Source: Pseudomonas sp. HMWF021 (GTDB lineage Bacteria > Pseudomonadota > Gammaproteobacteria > Pseudomonadales > Pseudomonadaceae). From it: a DNA stretch of 42,144 nt. Each line of letters begins with the position of its first letter. The stretch's first letter is position 1. Location: positions 1 through 42,144 of the forward strand of contig NZ_QAIK01000119.1 of the NCBI RefSeq assembly GCF_003061005.1. The letters run 5' to 3'. Positions 16,472 through 24,999 of the stretch are shown one piece after another. A program made the position numbers and the translations under genes. The notes below the pieces were generated by a model, which had not been told where the DNA came from, did not search any database, and saw nothing but the letters and a program-made list of their open reading frames with translations.

Positions 16472-16683
16472 GCACGCCCGAGAGACCCGTTGCCTCACCG
16501 TGCGTGAATATCTGTGCACTGGATGAGGACGATATTTGTACCGGTTGCCAGCGCACGGTCGCGGAGATCACGCGCTGGGGTCGCATGACCAATGACGAGC
16601 GGCGGGTGGTGCTGGGGTTGTGTCATGAGCGGGCGAAGGCCAGCGGGTTGGTGTGGATGATCCCGGCGACCCCAAACAAGTAG
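16468..16683 (+). CDS. DUF1289 small Cys-rich protein
   Basis: Protein of 71 aa with the DUF1289 signature '[20 protein letters not shown]' (residues about 10-29): three cysteines close together that may bind metal, followed by '[17 protein letters not shown]'. The function is unknown. It overlaps the upstream gene by 4 bases (ATGA) and is followed directly by a REPIN, which marks the end of the operon. Confidence 0.88.
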   Translation: MSTPERPVASPCVNICALDEDDICTGCQRTVAEITRWGRMTNDERRVVLGLCHERAKASGLVWMIPATPNK

Positions 16684-16688
16684 CGAAG

Positions 16689-16769
16689 ATCAAAAGATCG
16701 CAGCCTTCGGCAGCTCCTACAGGAAGATCGCATTCCCATGTAGGAACTGCCGCAGGCTGCGATCTTTTG
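16689..16769. repeat. REPIN (family A)
   Basis: Inverted REP copies at 16689-16722 (with the CCTTCGG variant) and 16739-16769 (GCCGCAGGCTGCGATC). It lies between the DUF1289 gene and the VUT-like gene. The two arms are different sequence variants of the same family. Confidence 0.9.
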
Positions 16770-16819
16770 CTTCTGCGTTGCCTGAAGTAACCTGTGCGCC
16801 AATTTCCCAGGTCGCCACC

Positions 16820-17287
16820 ATGATTTTCCTCATCGCCTACATCAGCAGCGTCGTGCTGATCAACTTCGCTTTCTCCACTGCACCGCACCTGGACATCATC
16901 TGGTCGGCCTGGGGCGGGTTGGTGTTCGTGTTGCGCGACATGGTGCAAACCCGCTTCGGCCACGGTGCACTGGTGGCGATGCTGGCGGCGCTGGTGCTGT
17001 CTTACGTCACTTCCGATCCGTCCATCGCCCTGGCCAGCGCCACGGCGTTCGCGGTGTCGGAAATCATCGACTGGCTGGTGTTCAGCGTCACCAAACGGCC
17101 GTTGCGCGACCGCCTGTGGATCAGTTCGGCACTGAGCATTCCCCTCGATACTTTTATCTTTTTCGGCATGATCGACCTGATGACGCCACCGGTGATCATC
17201 ACCGCGCTGGTCTCCAAGTTCGCCGGCGTCACTGCCGTTTGGCTGATCATGGCCTGGCGCGAGCGCAAACAGGCTGTCGCCAGCTGA
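16820..17287 (+). CDS. VUT-family-like small membrane protein
   Basis: Integral membrane protein of 155 aa with about five hydrophobic segments, beginning 'MIFLIAYISSVVLINF'. The segment 'AFAVSEIIDWLVFSVTKRPL' resembles the conserved E-x2-D-x3-(Y/F) region of the VUT/YhhQ queuosine-precursor transporter family, but the protein is shorter than typical YhhQ. The ATG at 16820 has AGG upstream; the frame extends further left only into a REPIN. A role in preQ0/preQ1 or another vitamin-like uptake is a guess from the family. It is followed 100 bp on by purT in the same direction. Confidence 0.72.
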   Translation: MIFLIAYISSVVLINFAFSTAPHLDIIWSAWGGLVFVLRDMVQTRFGHGALVAMLAALVLSYVTSDPSIALASATAFAVSEIIDWLVFSVTKRPLRDRLWISSALSIPLDTFIFFGMIDLMTPPVIITALVSKFAGVTAVWLIMAWRERKQAVAS

Positions 17288-17314
17288 AGCCAAACCCTCG
17301 GGTTCATGTAAAAT

Positions 17315-17343
17315 GCCGCGCTTTCTCCCCATGGAAAGCGCGT
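17315..17343 (+). promoter_or_regulatory. Hairpin in the purT leader
   Basis: CGCGCTTTC and GAAAGCGCG form a perfect 9-bp stem around an 8-nt loop (TCCCCATG), just after a TAAAAT -10-like hexamer (17309-17314). It has no T run, so it looks like a 5'-end structure of the purT transcript rather than a terminator. Confidence 0.45.
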
Positions 17344-17387
17344 CTGGCGTTGCTTTCCTCGATGATCCGCTTCTTTGAGGACCTGAG

Positions 17388-18569
17388 ATGACCCGTATCG
17401 GAACTCCATTGTCGCCAACCGCGACCCGCGTATTGCTGTGTGGCTGTGGTGAGTTGGGCAAGGAAGTGGTGATCGAGCTGCAACGCCTGGGCGTTGAAGT
17501 GATTGCCGTCGACCGTTACGCCAACGCGCCGGCCATGCAGGTTGCGCACCGCAGCCACGTGATCAACATGCTCGACGGCGCCGCGCTGCGTGCGGTCATC
17601 GAAGCCGAGAAACCGCATTTCATCGTGCCGGAAATCGAAGCCATCGCCACCGCCACGCTGGTCGAGCTGGAAGCCGAAGGCTTCACCGTGATCCCGACCG
17701 CCCGCGCCGCGCAACTGACCATGAACCGCGAAGGCATCCGTCGTCTGGCCGCTGAAGAGCTGGACCTGCCAACCTCGCCGTACCACTTTGCCGACACCTT
17801 CGAGGATTACAGCAAAGCCGTTCAGGACCTGGGCTTCCCGTGCGTGGTCAAACCGGTCATGAGTTCGTCGGGCAAAGGCCAGAGCCTGCTGCGCAGCGCC
17901 GATGACGTGCAGAAAGCCTGGGATTACGCGCAAGAGGGCGGTCGCGCCGGCAAAGGTCGGGTGATCATCGAGGGCTTCATCGATTTCGACTACGAAATCA
18001 CCCTGCTGACCGTGCGCCACATTGGCGGCACCACGTTCTGCGCACCGGTTGGTCACCGTCAGGAGAAGGGCGACTATCAGGAATCCTGGCAGCCGCAGGC
18101 CATGAGCCCGATTGCCCTGGCCGAATCCGAGCGCGTGGCCAAAGCCGTGACCGAAGCGCTGGGTGGTCGTGGTCTGTTCGGCGTCGAGCTGTTCATCAAG
18201 GGCGATCAGGTGTGGTTCAGCGAAGTTTCACCGCGCCCGCATGACACCGGTCTGGTGACCCTGATTTCCCAGGACCTGTCGCAGTTCGCCCTGCACGCCC
18301 GCGCCATTCTCGGCCTGCCGGTGCCGCTGATCCGTCAGTTCGGCCCGTCGGCTTCGGCGGTGATTCTGGTGGAAGGGCAGTCGACCCAGACCGCGTTCGC
18401 CAATCTGGGCGCTGCGCTGAGCGAGCCGGATACGGCACTGCGTCTGTTCGGTAAACCTGAAGTCAATGGTCAGCGCCGGATGGGCGTGGCGTTGGCGCGG
18501 GACGAGTCGATCGAGGCTGCGCGTGCCAAGGCGACCCGGGCGGCTCAGGCTGTTGTCGTAGAACTCTAA
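17388..18569 (+). CDS. purT: Formate-dependent phosphoribosylglycinamide formyltransferase (GART 2)
   Basis: ATP-grasp enzyme of 393 aa for the third step of purine synthesis: formate + ATP + GAR to formyl-GAR. The N-terminal preATP-grasp fold shows '[20 protein letters not shown]' (about 15-34). The central ATP-grasp region has '[17 protein letters not shown]' (about 149-165) and '[16 protein letters not shown]'. The metal/phosphate end is '[20 protein letters not shown]' then 'HDTG' (about 265-288). Length and motifs are typical. The start has GAGG 7 nt upstream. It is followed by a REPIN that separates it from the convergent MFS gene. Confidence 0.96.
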   Translation: MTRIGTPLSPTATRVLLCGCGELGKEVVIELQRLGVEVIAVDRYANAPAMQVAHRSHVINMLDGAALRAVIEAEKPHFIVPEIEAIATATLVELEAEGFTVIPTARAAQLTMNREGIRRLAAEELDLPTSPYHFADTFEDYSKAVQDLGFPCVVKPVMSSSGKGQSLLRSADDVQKAWDYAQEGGRAGKGRVIIEGFIDFDYEITLLTVRHIGGTTFCAPVGHRQEKGDYQESWQPQAMSPIALAESERVAKAVTEALGGRGLFGVELFIKGDQVWFSEVSPRPHDTGLVTLISQDLSQFALHARAILGLPVPLIRQFGPSASAVILVEGQSTQTAFANLGAALSEPDTALRLFGKPEVNGQRRMGVALARDESIEAARAKATRAAQAVVVEL

Positions 18570-18574
18570 ACCGA

Positions 18575-18680
18575 GTCGCGTCCATCGCGGGCAAGCCCGC
18601 TCCCACAGATTTTTTGGTTGTGCACAAAATTTGTGATCAACAGAGAACCCTGTGGGAGCGGGCTTGCCCGCGATAGCGAT
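18575..18680. repeat. REPIN (family B) between convergent purT and MFS genes
   Basis: ATCGCGGGCAAGCCCGCTCC (within 18575-18608) is mirrored by GGAGCGGGCTTGCCCGCGAT (within 18650-18680), with a longer A/T-rich centre. Placed between two stop codons, it can serve as a shared terminator. Confidence 0.9.
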
Positions 18681-18683
18681 CTA

Positions 18684-20000
18684 TCAGGCAACCTGATTCA
18701 GATCGTTATTGCGCGTTTCCTTCAGGCACAACACAGCAATCAGGCTAAGCACCGCTGCCGCCGACACATACCCGCCGACATAACTCAAACCACCCATCGC
18801 CACCAGTTTCTGCGCGAAGAACGGAGCCGCCGAGGCGCCGACAATGCCACCGAGGTTGTAGGCTGCCGAGGCGCCGGTATAGCGCACATGCGTTGGAAAC
18901 AGTTCCGGCAGCAGCGCGCCCATCGGGGCAAACGTCACGCCCATCAAGAACAGCTCGATGCACAGAAACAGCGCCACGCCCCAGGTCGAACCCTGTGTCA
19001 GCAGCGGCTCCATCAGGAACCCGGACAGAATCGCCAGCACGCCACCGACGATCAGCACCGGTTTGCGCCCGTAACGGTCGCTCGCCCAGGCGGACAACGG
19101 CGTTGCAGCGGCCATGAACAGCACGGCAAAACACAGCAAGCCAAGGAACGTCTCACGGCTGTAGCCGAGGGTGGACACGCCGTAGCTCAGGGAAAACACC
19201 GTCGAGATGTAGAACAGCGCATAGCACACCACCATCGCCGCCGCGCCGAGCAGGGTTGGCGCCCAGTATTGGCTGAACAGCTCGACCAACGGCACTTTCA
19301 CCCGCTCCTGACGGGCAATGGCGTTGGCGAACACCGGCGTTTCATGGAGCTTGAGGCGCACATACAGGCCGACCATCACCAGCGCCGCGCTGAGCAGAAA
19401 CGGGATCCGCCAGCCCCAGCTGCGGAATTGCTCGTCATTGAGGGTCATGGCCAGGGTCAGGAACAGCCCGTTGGCCGCGAGAAAGCCGATCGAAGGCCCC
19501 AGTTGCGGGAACATGCCGAACCACGCCCGCTTGCCCTTGGGCGCGTTTTCCGTCGCCAGCAGCGCCGCGCCACCCCATTCGCCGCCCAGCCCCAACCCCT
19601 GACCGAAACGCAGCACGCACAGCAGAATCGGTGCCCAGGCGCCAATGCTGTCATAACCCGGCAGCACGCCGATCAGCGTGGTGCACACGCCCATCAGCAA
19701 CAGCGAGGCCACCAGCGTCGATTTGCGCCCGATGCGGTCACCGAAGTGGCCGAACAATGCCGACCCCAGCGGTCGGGCGAGGAAGGCGATGCCGAAGGTG
19801 AGAAATGCCGAGAGCATCTGCGCCGTGCCAGAGGTCTGCGGAAAGAACACCGGCCCGATCACCAGTGCGGCGGCGGTGGCGTAGACATAGAAGTCGTAAA
19901 ACTCGATGGCAGTGCCGATGAAACTCGCCGTCGCCACGCGGGTGGCGGAGTTGGTCGGCTGGGCAGGCGCGGTGGCGCTGTAAGCGGTACTGGTCGTCAT
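18684..20000 (-). CDS. MFS transporter, metabolite:H+ symporter (MHS) family
   Basis: Inner-membrane carrier of 438 aa with about 12 spans. MHS hallmarks are 'GTAIEFYDFYVYATAAALV' near the N-terminus, the loop 2-3 motif 'FGHFGDRIGRKSTL', and 'GLGLGGEWGGAALLATENAP' in span 5. Relatives carry shikimate, 2-oxoglutarate, citrate or proline together with protons; the substrate here cannot be read from sequence. The ATG at 20000 is preceded by GGGAT; the frame extends to 20135 but the extra residues look untranslated. It stands alone on its strand, with its own promoter about 185 nt upstream. Confidence 0.87.
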   Translation of the reverse strand: MTTSTAYSATAPAQPTNSATRVATASFIGTAIEFYDFYVYATAAALVIGPVFFPQTSGTAQMLSAFLTFGIAFLARPLGSALFGHFGDRIGRKSTLVASLLLMGVCTTLIGVLPGYDSIGAWAPILLCVLRFGQGLGLGGEWGGAALLATENAPKGKRAWFGMFPQLGPSIGFLAANGLFLTLAMTLNDEQFRSWGWRIPFLLSAALVMVGLYVRLKLHETPVFANAIARQERVKVPLVELFSQYWAPTLLGAAAMVVCYALFYISTVFSLSYGVSTLGYSRETFLGLLCFAVLFMAAATPLSAWASDRYGRKPVLIVGGVLAILSGFLMEPLLTQGSTWGVALFLCIELFLMGVTFAPMGALLPELFPTHVRYTGASAAYNLGGIVGASAAPFFAQKLVAMGGLSYVGGYVSAAAVLSLIAVLCLKETRNNDLNQVA

Positions 20001-20185
20001 GCGGTGATCCCTGACAGTCATGGCTCCGTTGGAGCGAATTATTATGGTCGAGCACCCAGGGATGTGGGATGAGGCGCGAGCGCTGTTTCGAGTAGGAACA
20101 GTCGTCGGGGTCGTGCGGAAAATGGCCGAAACCACTGGAGTGCGGGGTAAGCACAGGGTTCGGTGGCGCTTGGGTAAGCGTCTGG

Positions 20186-20215
20186 ATTATAGGAAGGGGG
20201 CTAACGAATGAACAA
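20186..20215 (-). promoter_or_regulatory. Candidate sigma70 promoter of the MFS gene
   Basis: On the minus strand a perfect -10 TATAAT (20191-20186) has TTGTTC 18 nt upstream (20215-20210). Transcription from here would give a leader of about 180 nt before the ATG at 20000. Confidence 0.45.
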
Positions 20216-20218
20216 GAG

Positions 20219-20300
20219 CAAAGATCGCAGCCTGCGGCAGCTCCTACAGGTGAACGCATTCCAAAATGTAGGAGCTGCCGCAGGCTGCGATCTTTTGATC
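20219..20300. repeat. REPIN (family A)
   Basis: Inverted REP copies at 20219-20249 and 20267-20300. The central spacer contains GCATTCCAAAATGT (20256-20269), which also occurs in a family-B REPIN at 40757-40770. Confidence 0.92.
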
Positions 20301-20302
20301 TT

Positions 20303-21544
20303 CTATCTGGCCGGCACCAAAGCAGGCACCGAGCTCGTATGCCAGATCAACACCTTGCTCACCCGATTCTCCTCGGTTTCGAGAATTTCCAGCCGGTAAC
20401 GCCCGATCTTCAGGCATACCGCGCTTTCCGGAATGCTCTCCAGCGCCTCGGTCACCAGGCCGTTGAGGGTTTTCGGCCCGTCGCTCGGCAAGTGCCAGCC
20501 CAGGCATTTGTTCAACTCACGAATCGACGCAGTACCGTCGATCACCATGCGCCCGTCGGCCTGCGGATGGATGTGCGGGTTGTCGAGGCTGTGCTCGCTT
20601 TCGAATTCGCCGACGATCTCTTCGAGAATGTCTTCCAGGGTGACGATGCCCAGCACCTCGCCGTACTCGTCCACCACCATGCCCAACCGGCGCTGCTGCT
20701 TGTGGAAGTTCAGCAGTTGCAGTTGCAGCGGCGTGCTTTCCGGCACGAAGTACGGTTCGTAGCTGGCCGCCAGCAGCGCTTCGCGGGTCAGTTGGCCGTC
20801 GTTGAGCAGATGGCGGATCTGTCGGGTGTTGAGCACCGCTTCGACCTGGTTGATGTCGCTGTGAAACACCGGCAGGCGCGTGCGCTTGTTGTGGCGCAGT
20901 TGTTCGATGATCTCCTCGATCGAGTCGTCGAGGTTGATGCCGTCCACATCGCTGCGCGGCACCAGAATGTCATTGACCGTGATGTTGTCCAGCGCGTGAA
21001 TTCCCGAGACCGGGTGGGTGCGAGACGGATGCTCCGGGTCGTCGTTGCGCTCGGCAGGTTCCTCGTCTTCACTCTGCTGCACCACTTGCGGCTTGCGGGC
21101 GAAGGGGCGCAGCAACAGACCGCTGATGCGACTGAGCAGCCAGGCCAGCGGATAAAGGATCTTCAGGGGGACGGCCAGCAAGGTATTGCCAAACGACAGC
21201 ACGGCATCGGGATAACGCTGGGCCACCGTGCGCGGAAAGTAATCGGCAAATACCAGCAACACGGCGCCAGCGCCGAGGCAGGCGGCCCACGGGCCGTTTT
21301 CTTCGCAAAGAAAGATCGCCAGCAGCGTGGCGATCACTACCGCGAGGGCGCGGCACAGGGTGTTGCACAAAATCAGGCTGTCGAGCGGGAAGCTCAGCTT
21401 CGCCAGCGGTTTATCGCTGGCGCGCGAGGCGGTGCGTTGCGCCAGCAGGTGCTGCTGCGCGATTTCGACGGCGGTAAACAACCCCGACCATAAAATCAGC
21501 AGGACAAATACCGCGAGCATCGGCCCTATGGGCAAACCGTCCAT
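20303..21544 (-). CDS. CNNM/CorB-type membrane protein with CBS pair and CorC domain
   Basis: Membrane protein of 413 aa of the HlyC/CorC (UPF0053) family, probably taking part in Mg2+/Co2+ transport or efflux. The order is: an N-terminal CNNM (DUF21) membrane domain with about four spans (residues about 1-145), a charged linker, a CBS pair (about 185-310; 'ILVPRSDVDGINLD', 'RTRLPVFHSDINQ', 'LGMVVDEYGEVLGIVTLEDI', 'LEEIVGEFESEH'), and a C-terminal CorC_HlyC domain (about 325-405). It lies 12 bp behind the ypjD-like gene on the same strand and both face away from ffh, the same arrangement as ypjD-yfjD(corB) next to ffh in E. coli. 'Hemolysin' names for this family are historical. Confidence 0.9.
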   Translation of the reverse strand: MDGLPIGPMLAVFVLLILWSGLFTAVEIAQQHLLAQRTASRASDKPLAKLSFPLDSLILCNTLCRALAVVIATLLAIFLCEENGPWAACLGAGAVLLVFADYFPRTVAQRYPDAVLSFGNTLLAVPLKILYPLAWLLSRISGLLLRPFARKPQVVQQSEDEEPAERNDDPEHPSRTHPVSGIHALDNITVNDILVPRSDVDGINLDDSIEEIIEQLRHNKRTRLPVFHSDINQVEAVLNTRQIRHLLNDGQLTREALLAASYEPYFVPESTPLQLQLLNFHKQQRRLGMVVDEYGEVLGIVTLEDILEEIVGEFESEHSLDNPHIHPQADGRMVIDGTASIRELNKCLGWHLPSDGPKTLNGLVTEALESIPESAVCLKIGRYRLEILETEENRVSKVLIWHTSSVPALVPAR

Positions 21545-21556
21545 TTATGCCGCCCG

Positions 21557-22369
21557 TCAGATGTGCAGGATGTATTCACGAACCAGTTTGCTGCCGAAAT
21601 ACGCCAACATCAGCAGGCAGAAACCGGCGAGGGTCCAGCGAATCGCCTTGTGGCCGCGCCAGCCGAGGCGATTGCGGCCCCACAACAGCACGCTGAACAC
21701 CACCCAGGCCAGGCACGCCAGCAGGGTCTTGTGCACCAGATGCTGGGCGAACAGGTTTTCAACGAACAGCCAGCCGGAAATCAGCGACAGCGACAGCAGC
21801 GTCCAGCCGGCCCAGAGGAAACCGAACAGCAGGCTTTCCATGGTTTGCAGCGGCGGGAAGTTCCTGATCAGACCCGAAGGGTGCTTGTGCTTGAGCTGGT
21901 GATCCTGCACCAGCAGCAACAGGGCCTGGAACACCGCGATGGTGAACATGCCGTAGGCCAGGATCGACAGCAGGATGTGCGCGAGGATGCCCGGTTCCTC
22001 GTCGATGATCTGCACCGTGCCGGTGGGTGCAAACTGCGCCAGCAGCACCGTGGCCGCGCCAAGCGGGAACAACAGCACCAGCAGGTTCTCCACCGGAATG
22101 CGCGAGCAGGCCAGCAGCGTCAGGGCGATGACGGCCGCGGCAATCAGGCTGGCGGCGCTGAAGAAGTCCAGGCCCAGGCCGATCGGGGTCAGCAGGTGAG
22201 TGAGCAGGCTGGCGCTGTGGGCGAGCACGGCGAGGATGCCGAGCGTAACCAGCAGGCGCTTGTTCGCCTTGGCGCCGGAGGCCAGGCGGGTGCCCTGATA
22301 AAGGGTCGCAGCGGCATAAAGAAGCGCGGCGGCGATGGTAGTCAGCAAACTGGGTGACAAGGGGAGCAT
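21557..22369 (-). CDS. CcsA/YpjD-like cytochrome c assembly family membrane protein
   Basis: Inner-membrane protein of 270 aa with about eight hydrophobic spans, of the cytochrome-c-assembly (CcmC/CcsA-like) fold. The central histidine motif 'AHILLSILAYGMFTIAVFQA' and a tryptophan-containing span ('LLFGFLWAGWTLLSLSLISG') are visible, but the full WWD haem-handling motif is not. Its E. coli relative YpjD has no settled role in haem export. It is divergent from ffh and 12 bp upstream of the corB-like gene, with which it is probably cotranscribed. Confidence 0.85.
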   Translation of the reverse strand: MLPLSPSLLTTIAAALLYAAATLYQGTRLASGAKANKRLLVTLGILAVLAHSASLLTHLLTPIGLGLDFFSAASLIAAAVIALTLLACSRIPVENLLVLLFPLGAATVLLAQFAPTGTVQIIDEEPGILAHILLSILAYGMFTIAVFQALLLLVQDHQLKHKHPSGLIRNFPPLQTMESLLFGFLWAGWTLLSLSLISGWLFVENLFAQHLVHKTLLACLAWVVFSVLLWGRNRLGWRGHKAIRWTLAGFCLLMLAYFGSKLVREYILHI

Positions 22370-22461
22370 AAATCCTGTTAGGCAAGCCCGAAAGGCGCTG
22401 AGTTTGGCATAGAACCGTCACACCACGAAAGTGCGAGGTGTCCGCCCGACGCAGTCTTCGC

Positions 22462-22467
22462 TATAAT
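22462..22467 (+). promoter_or_regulatory. -10 element upstream of ffh
   Basis: A perfect TATAAT lies about 100 nt before the ffh start in an otherwise GC-rich divergent intergenic region. No good -35 match stands 16-18 nt upstream, so the promoter call rests mainly on the -10. Confidence 0.45.
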
Positions 22468-22564
22468 CCGCGACCTGCCCACGCCGCAGGCTCGCCGAGC
22501 ACATGTTGAATCCGGTCTGGGCCGCCATTATCCCGGTCTACACAGGGCCTGAAAGGATCGCGCA

Positions 22565-23941
22565 ATGTTTGAAAACTTAACCGACCGTCTCTCGCAGACG
22601 CTGCGCCATGTCACCGGCAAGGCCAAGCTGACTGAAGACAATATCAAAGACACCCTGCGCGAAGTGCGCATGGCGTTGCTCGAAGCCGACGTCGCCCTGC
22701 CGGTGGTCAAGGACTTCGTCAATTCGGTCAAGGAGCGCGCTGTCGGCACCGAGGTGTCGCGCAGCCTGACGCCGGGCCAGGCATTCGTGAAGATTGTCCA
22801 GGCCGAACTCGAAAGCCTGATGGGCGCGGCCAACGAAGACTTGAACCTGAGCGCCGTGCCGCCTGCCGTCATTCTGATGGCCGGTCTGCAGGGTGCCGGT
22901 AAAACCACCACCGCCGGCAAACTCGCGCGCTTCCTTAAAGAGCGCAAGAAGAAGTCGGTGATGGTCGTGTCGGCGGACATCTACCGTCCGGCTGCGATCA
23001 AACAGCTGGAAACCCTGGCCAACGACATCGGCGTGACGTTCTTCCCGTCCGACCTGAGCCAGAAGCCGGTCGACATCGCCAACGCGGCTATTAAAGAAGC
23101 AAAACTCAAATTCATCGACGTGGTCATCGTCGACACCGCCGGTCGTCTGCACATCGACGAAGAGATGATGGGCGAGATCAAGGCGCTGCACGCCGCGATC
23201 AACCCGGTCGAAACCCTGTTCGTGGTTGACGCCATGACCGGTCAGGACGCCGCCAACACGGCCAAGGCCTTCGGTGATGCGCTGCCGCTGACCGGTGTGA
23301 TCCTGACCAAGGTCGACGGCGACGCCCGTGGCGGTTCCGCACTGTCGGTGCGTGCCATCACTGGCAAGCCGATCAAGTTCATCGGTATGGGCGAGAAGAG
23401 CGAAGCGCTCGATCCGTTCCACCCTGAGCGTATCGCTTCGCGAATCCTCGGCATGGGCGACGTGCTCAGCCTGATCGAACAGGCCGAAGCGACCCTCGAC
23501 AAGGACAAGGCCGACAAACTGGCCAAGAAGCTGAAGAAGGGCAAGGGCTTCGACCTCGAAGACTTCCGCGATCAGCTGCAACAGATGAAGAACATGGGCG
23601 GCCTCGGCGGCCTCATGGACAAACTGCCGAGCATCGGCGGCGTCAACCTGTCGCAAATGGGCAATGCCCAGAACGCGGCAGAGAAGCAATTCAAGCAGAT
23701 GGAAGCCATCATCAACTCCATGACCCCGGCCGAGCGCCGCGACCCTGAGCTGATCAGCGGTTCGCGCAAGCGCCGGATCGCCATGGGTTCCGGCACCCAG
23801 GTGCAGGACATCGGCCGCTTGATCAAGCAGCACAAGCAGATGCAGAAGATGATGAAGAAATTCTCCGCCAAGGGCGGTATGGCGAAAATGATGCGCGGCA
23901 TGGGCGGTATGTTGCCCGGCGGCGGCATGCCGAAAATGTGA
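22565..23941 (+). CDS. ffh: Signal recognition particle GTPase Ffh
   Basis: SRP protein of 458 aa that binds 4.5S RNA and delivers ribosomes making membrane proteins to FtsY. An N domain (about 1-90) is followed by the G domain: P-loop 'GLQGAGKTTTAGKLA' (about 104-118), 'VDTAGRLHIDEEM' (about 188-200), 'TKVDGDARGG' (about 245-254), 'GMGEK'. The C-terminal M domain (about 295-458) ends in a methionine-rich tail ('KMMRGMGGMLPGGGMPKM'). Complete and typical. It is divergent from ypjD and followed by the rpsP operon after 261 bp. Confidence 0.98.
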   Translation: MFENLTDRLSQTLRHVTGKAKLTEDNIKDTLREVRMALLEADVALPVVKDFVNSVKERAVGTEVSRSLTPGQAFVKIVQAELESLMGAANEDLNLSAVPPAVILMAGLQGAGKTTTAGKLARFLKERKKKSVMVVSADIYRPAAIKQLETLANDIGVTFFPSDLSQKPVDIANAAIKEAKLKFIDVVIVDTAGRLHIDEEMMGEIKALHAAINPVETLFVVDAMTGQDAANTAKAFGDALPLTGVILTKVDGDARGGSALSVRAITGKPIKFIGMGEKSEALDPFHPERIASRILGMGDVLSLIEQAEATLDKDKADKLAKKLKKGKGFDLEDFRDQLQQMKNMGGLGGLMDKLPSIGGVNLSQMGNAQNAAEKQFKQMEAIINSMTPAERRDPELISGSRKRRIAMGSGTQVQDIGRLIKQHKQMQKMMKKFSAKGGMAKMMRGMGGMLPGGGMPKM

Positions 23942-24102
23942 TACAGGACACCAAGACTTCGCCGGTCGTCGCACCGGCGCAGACCCTGCAAGGACGCAGG
24001 ATCAACAGCAAACCCGCACTCGGCGGGAGCTGACTGGCCGTTTTCATCGACGGCTCTATATGCAAATCCGCACGGCATGCCACGGGCGCCGGAAAAAGTC
24101 AT
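23942..24102 (+). other. GC-rich hairpin cluster after ffh
   Basis: Three short stems follow the ffh stop: CGCCGGT/ACCGGCG (23960-23979), CCTGC/GCAGG (23986-24000) and CCCGC/GCGGG (about 24014-24028). None has a T run. They could be the ffh 3' end, a Rho-independent-like stop of weak type, or a small structured RNA; nothing coding is seen. Confidence 0.35.
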
Positions 24103-24130
24103 TTGCAAAAGTCCGGATATTCCTTAGAAT
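24103..24130 (+). promoter_or_regulatory. rpsP operon promoter
   Basis: TTGCAA (24103-24108) and TAGAAT (24125-24130) are spaced by 16 nt, a good sigma70 match. They lie 73 nt before the rpsP start, in front of the rpsP-rimM-trmD-rplS operon. Confidence 0.7.
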
Positions 24131-24202
24131 ATGCAGCCTTTCGGGCACCCATGCCCGCTGTGCATTTAGATTTGCAGCACCGACTACAGGAACGATGTTC
24201 AC

Positions 24203-24454
24203 ATGCTAACAATCCGTCTTGCCCTTGGCGGCTCCAAAAAGCGCCCGTTTTACCACCTGACCGTAACCGACTCGCGTAACCCGCGTGACGGCTCCCACAA
24301 AGAACAGGTTGGCTTCTTCAACCCTGTTGCCCGTGGTCAGGAAATCCGTCTGTCCGTGAACCAAGAGCGCGTAGCCTACTGGCTGAGCGTTGGTGCACAG
24401 CCTTCTGAGCGTGTTGCTCAGTTGCTGAAGGAATCTGCCAAGGCTGCAGCCTGA
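24203..24454 (+). CDS. rpsP: 30S ribosomal protein S16
   Basis: Small-subunit assembly protein of 83 aa. The N-terminus '[20 protein letters not shown]' and '[20 protein letters not shown]' (about 21-40) are unmistakable S16 sequence, and the length is exact for the family. It opens the conserved rpsP-rimM-trmD-rplS operon; rimM starts 5 bp after its stop. Confidence 0.98.
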   Translation: MLTIRLALGGSKKRPFYHLTVTDSRNPRDGSHKEQVGFFNPVARGQEIRLSVNQERVAYWLSVGAQPSERVAQLLKESAKAAA

Positions 24455-24459
24455 GCAGT

Positions 24460-24996
24460 ATGAGCGCGACGCCAGAAAAAGCTGATGACCTGATCGTTGT
24501 CGGCAAGATTTTTTCGGTTCACGGCGTTCGCGGCGAGGTGAAGGTCTTTTCCTTTACCGATCCGATTGAAAACCTGTTGGACTACCGCAACTGGACGCTT
24601 CGGCGCGAAGGCGTGGTGAAACAGGTCGAGCTGGTCAGCGGCCGATCCACTCAAAAGGATCTGGTTGCCAAGCTCAAAGGCCTCGACGATCGCGATGAAG
24701 CCCGTCTTCTGAGCGGTTACGAGATTTGCATCTCGCGAAGCCTTTTGCCCAACCTGACAGGCGACGAGTACTACTGGTACCAGTTGCAGGGTCTGAGCGT
24801 CATCAACCAGGACGAGCAATTGTTCGGCAAGGTTGATCACCTGTTGGAGACCGGCGCGAACGATGTATTGGTGGTCAAGCCCTGCGCGGGCAGCCTGGAT
24901 GATCGTGAGCGGTTGTTGCCCTATACGGAGCAATGCGTGCTGACAATCGATCTGGATGCAGGCGTGATGCGGGTGGAATGGGACGCGGACTTCTAA
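24460..24996 (+). CDS. rimM: 16S rRNA processing/maturation factor RimM
   Basis: Protein of 178 aa that binds S19 and helps mature the 30S head. The N-terminal RimM beta-barrel shows 'DLIVVGKIFSVHGVRGEVKV' (about 9-28). The C-terminal PRC-barrel has 'DEYYWYQLQGLSVINQDEQL' and 'LLPYTEQCVLTIDLDAGVMR'. It is closely spaced with rpsP (5 bp) and trmD (3 bp), so translation is probably coupled. Confidence 0.97.
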   Translation: MSATPEKADDLIVVGKIFSVHGVRGEVKVFSFTDPIENLLDYRNWTLRREGVVKQVELVSGRSTQKDLVAKLKGLDDRDEARLLSGYEICISRSLLPNLTGDEYYWYQLQGLSVINQDEQLFGKVDHLLETGANDVLVVKPCAGSLDDRERLLPYTEQCVLTIDLDAGVMRVEWDADF

Positions 24997-24999
24997 GCA

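Larger units (their letters stand above)
20001..20302. other. Intergenic region between MFS gene and corB-like gene
   Basis: This gap of about 300 bases has no credible coding sequence. It contains the MFS promoter and leader (about 20001-20215) and a REPIN (20219-20300) that follows the corB-like stop codon. I see nothing else in it. Confidence 0.7.

Noticed and set aside
18618..20072. 484-aa open frame on the plus strand opposite the MFS gene
   Set aside because: Low-complexity R/Q/H-rich translation covering exactly the antisense of a clear MFS gene, and starting inside a REPIN.
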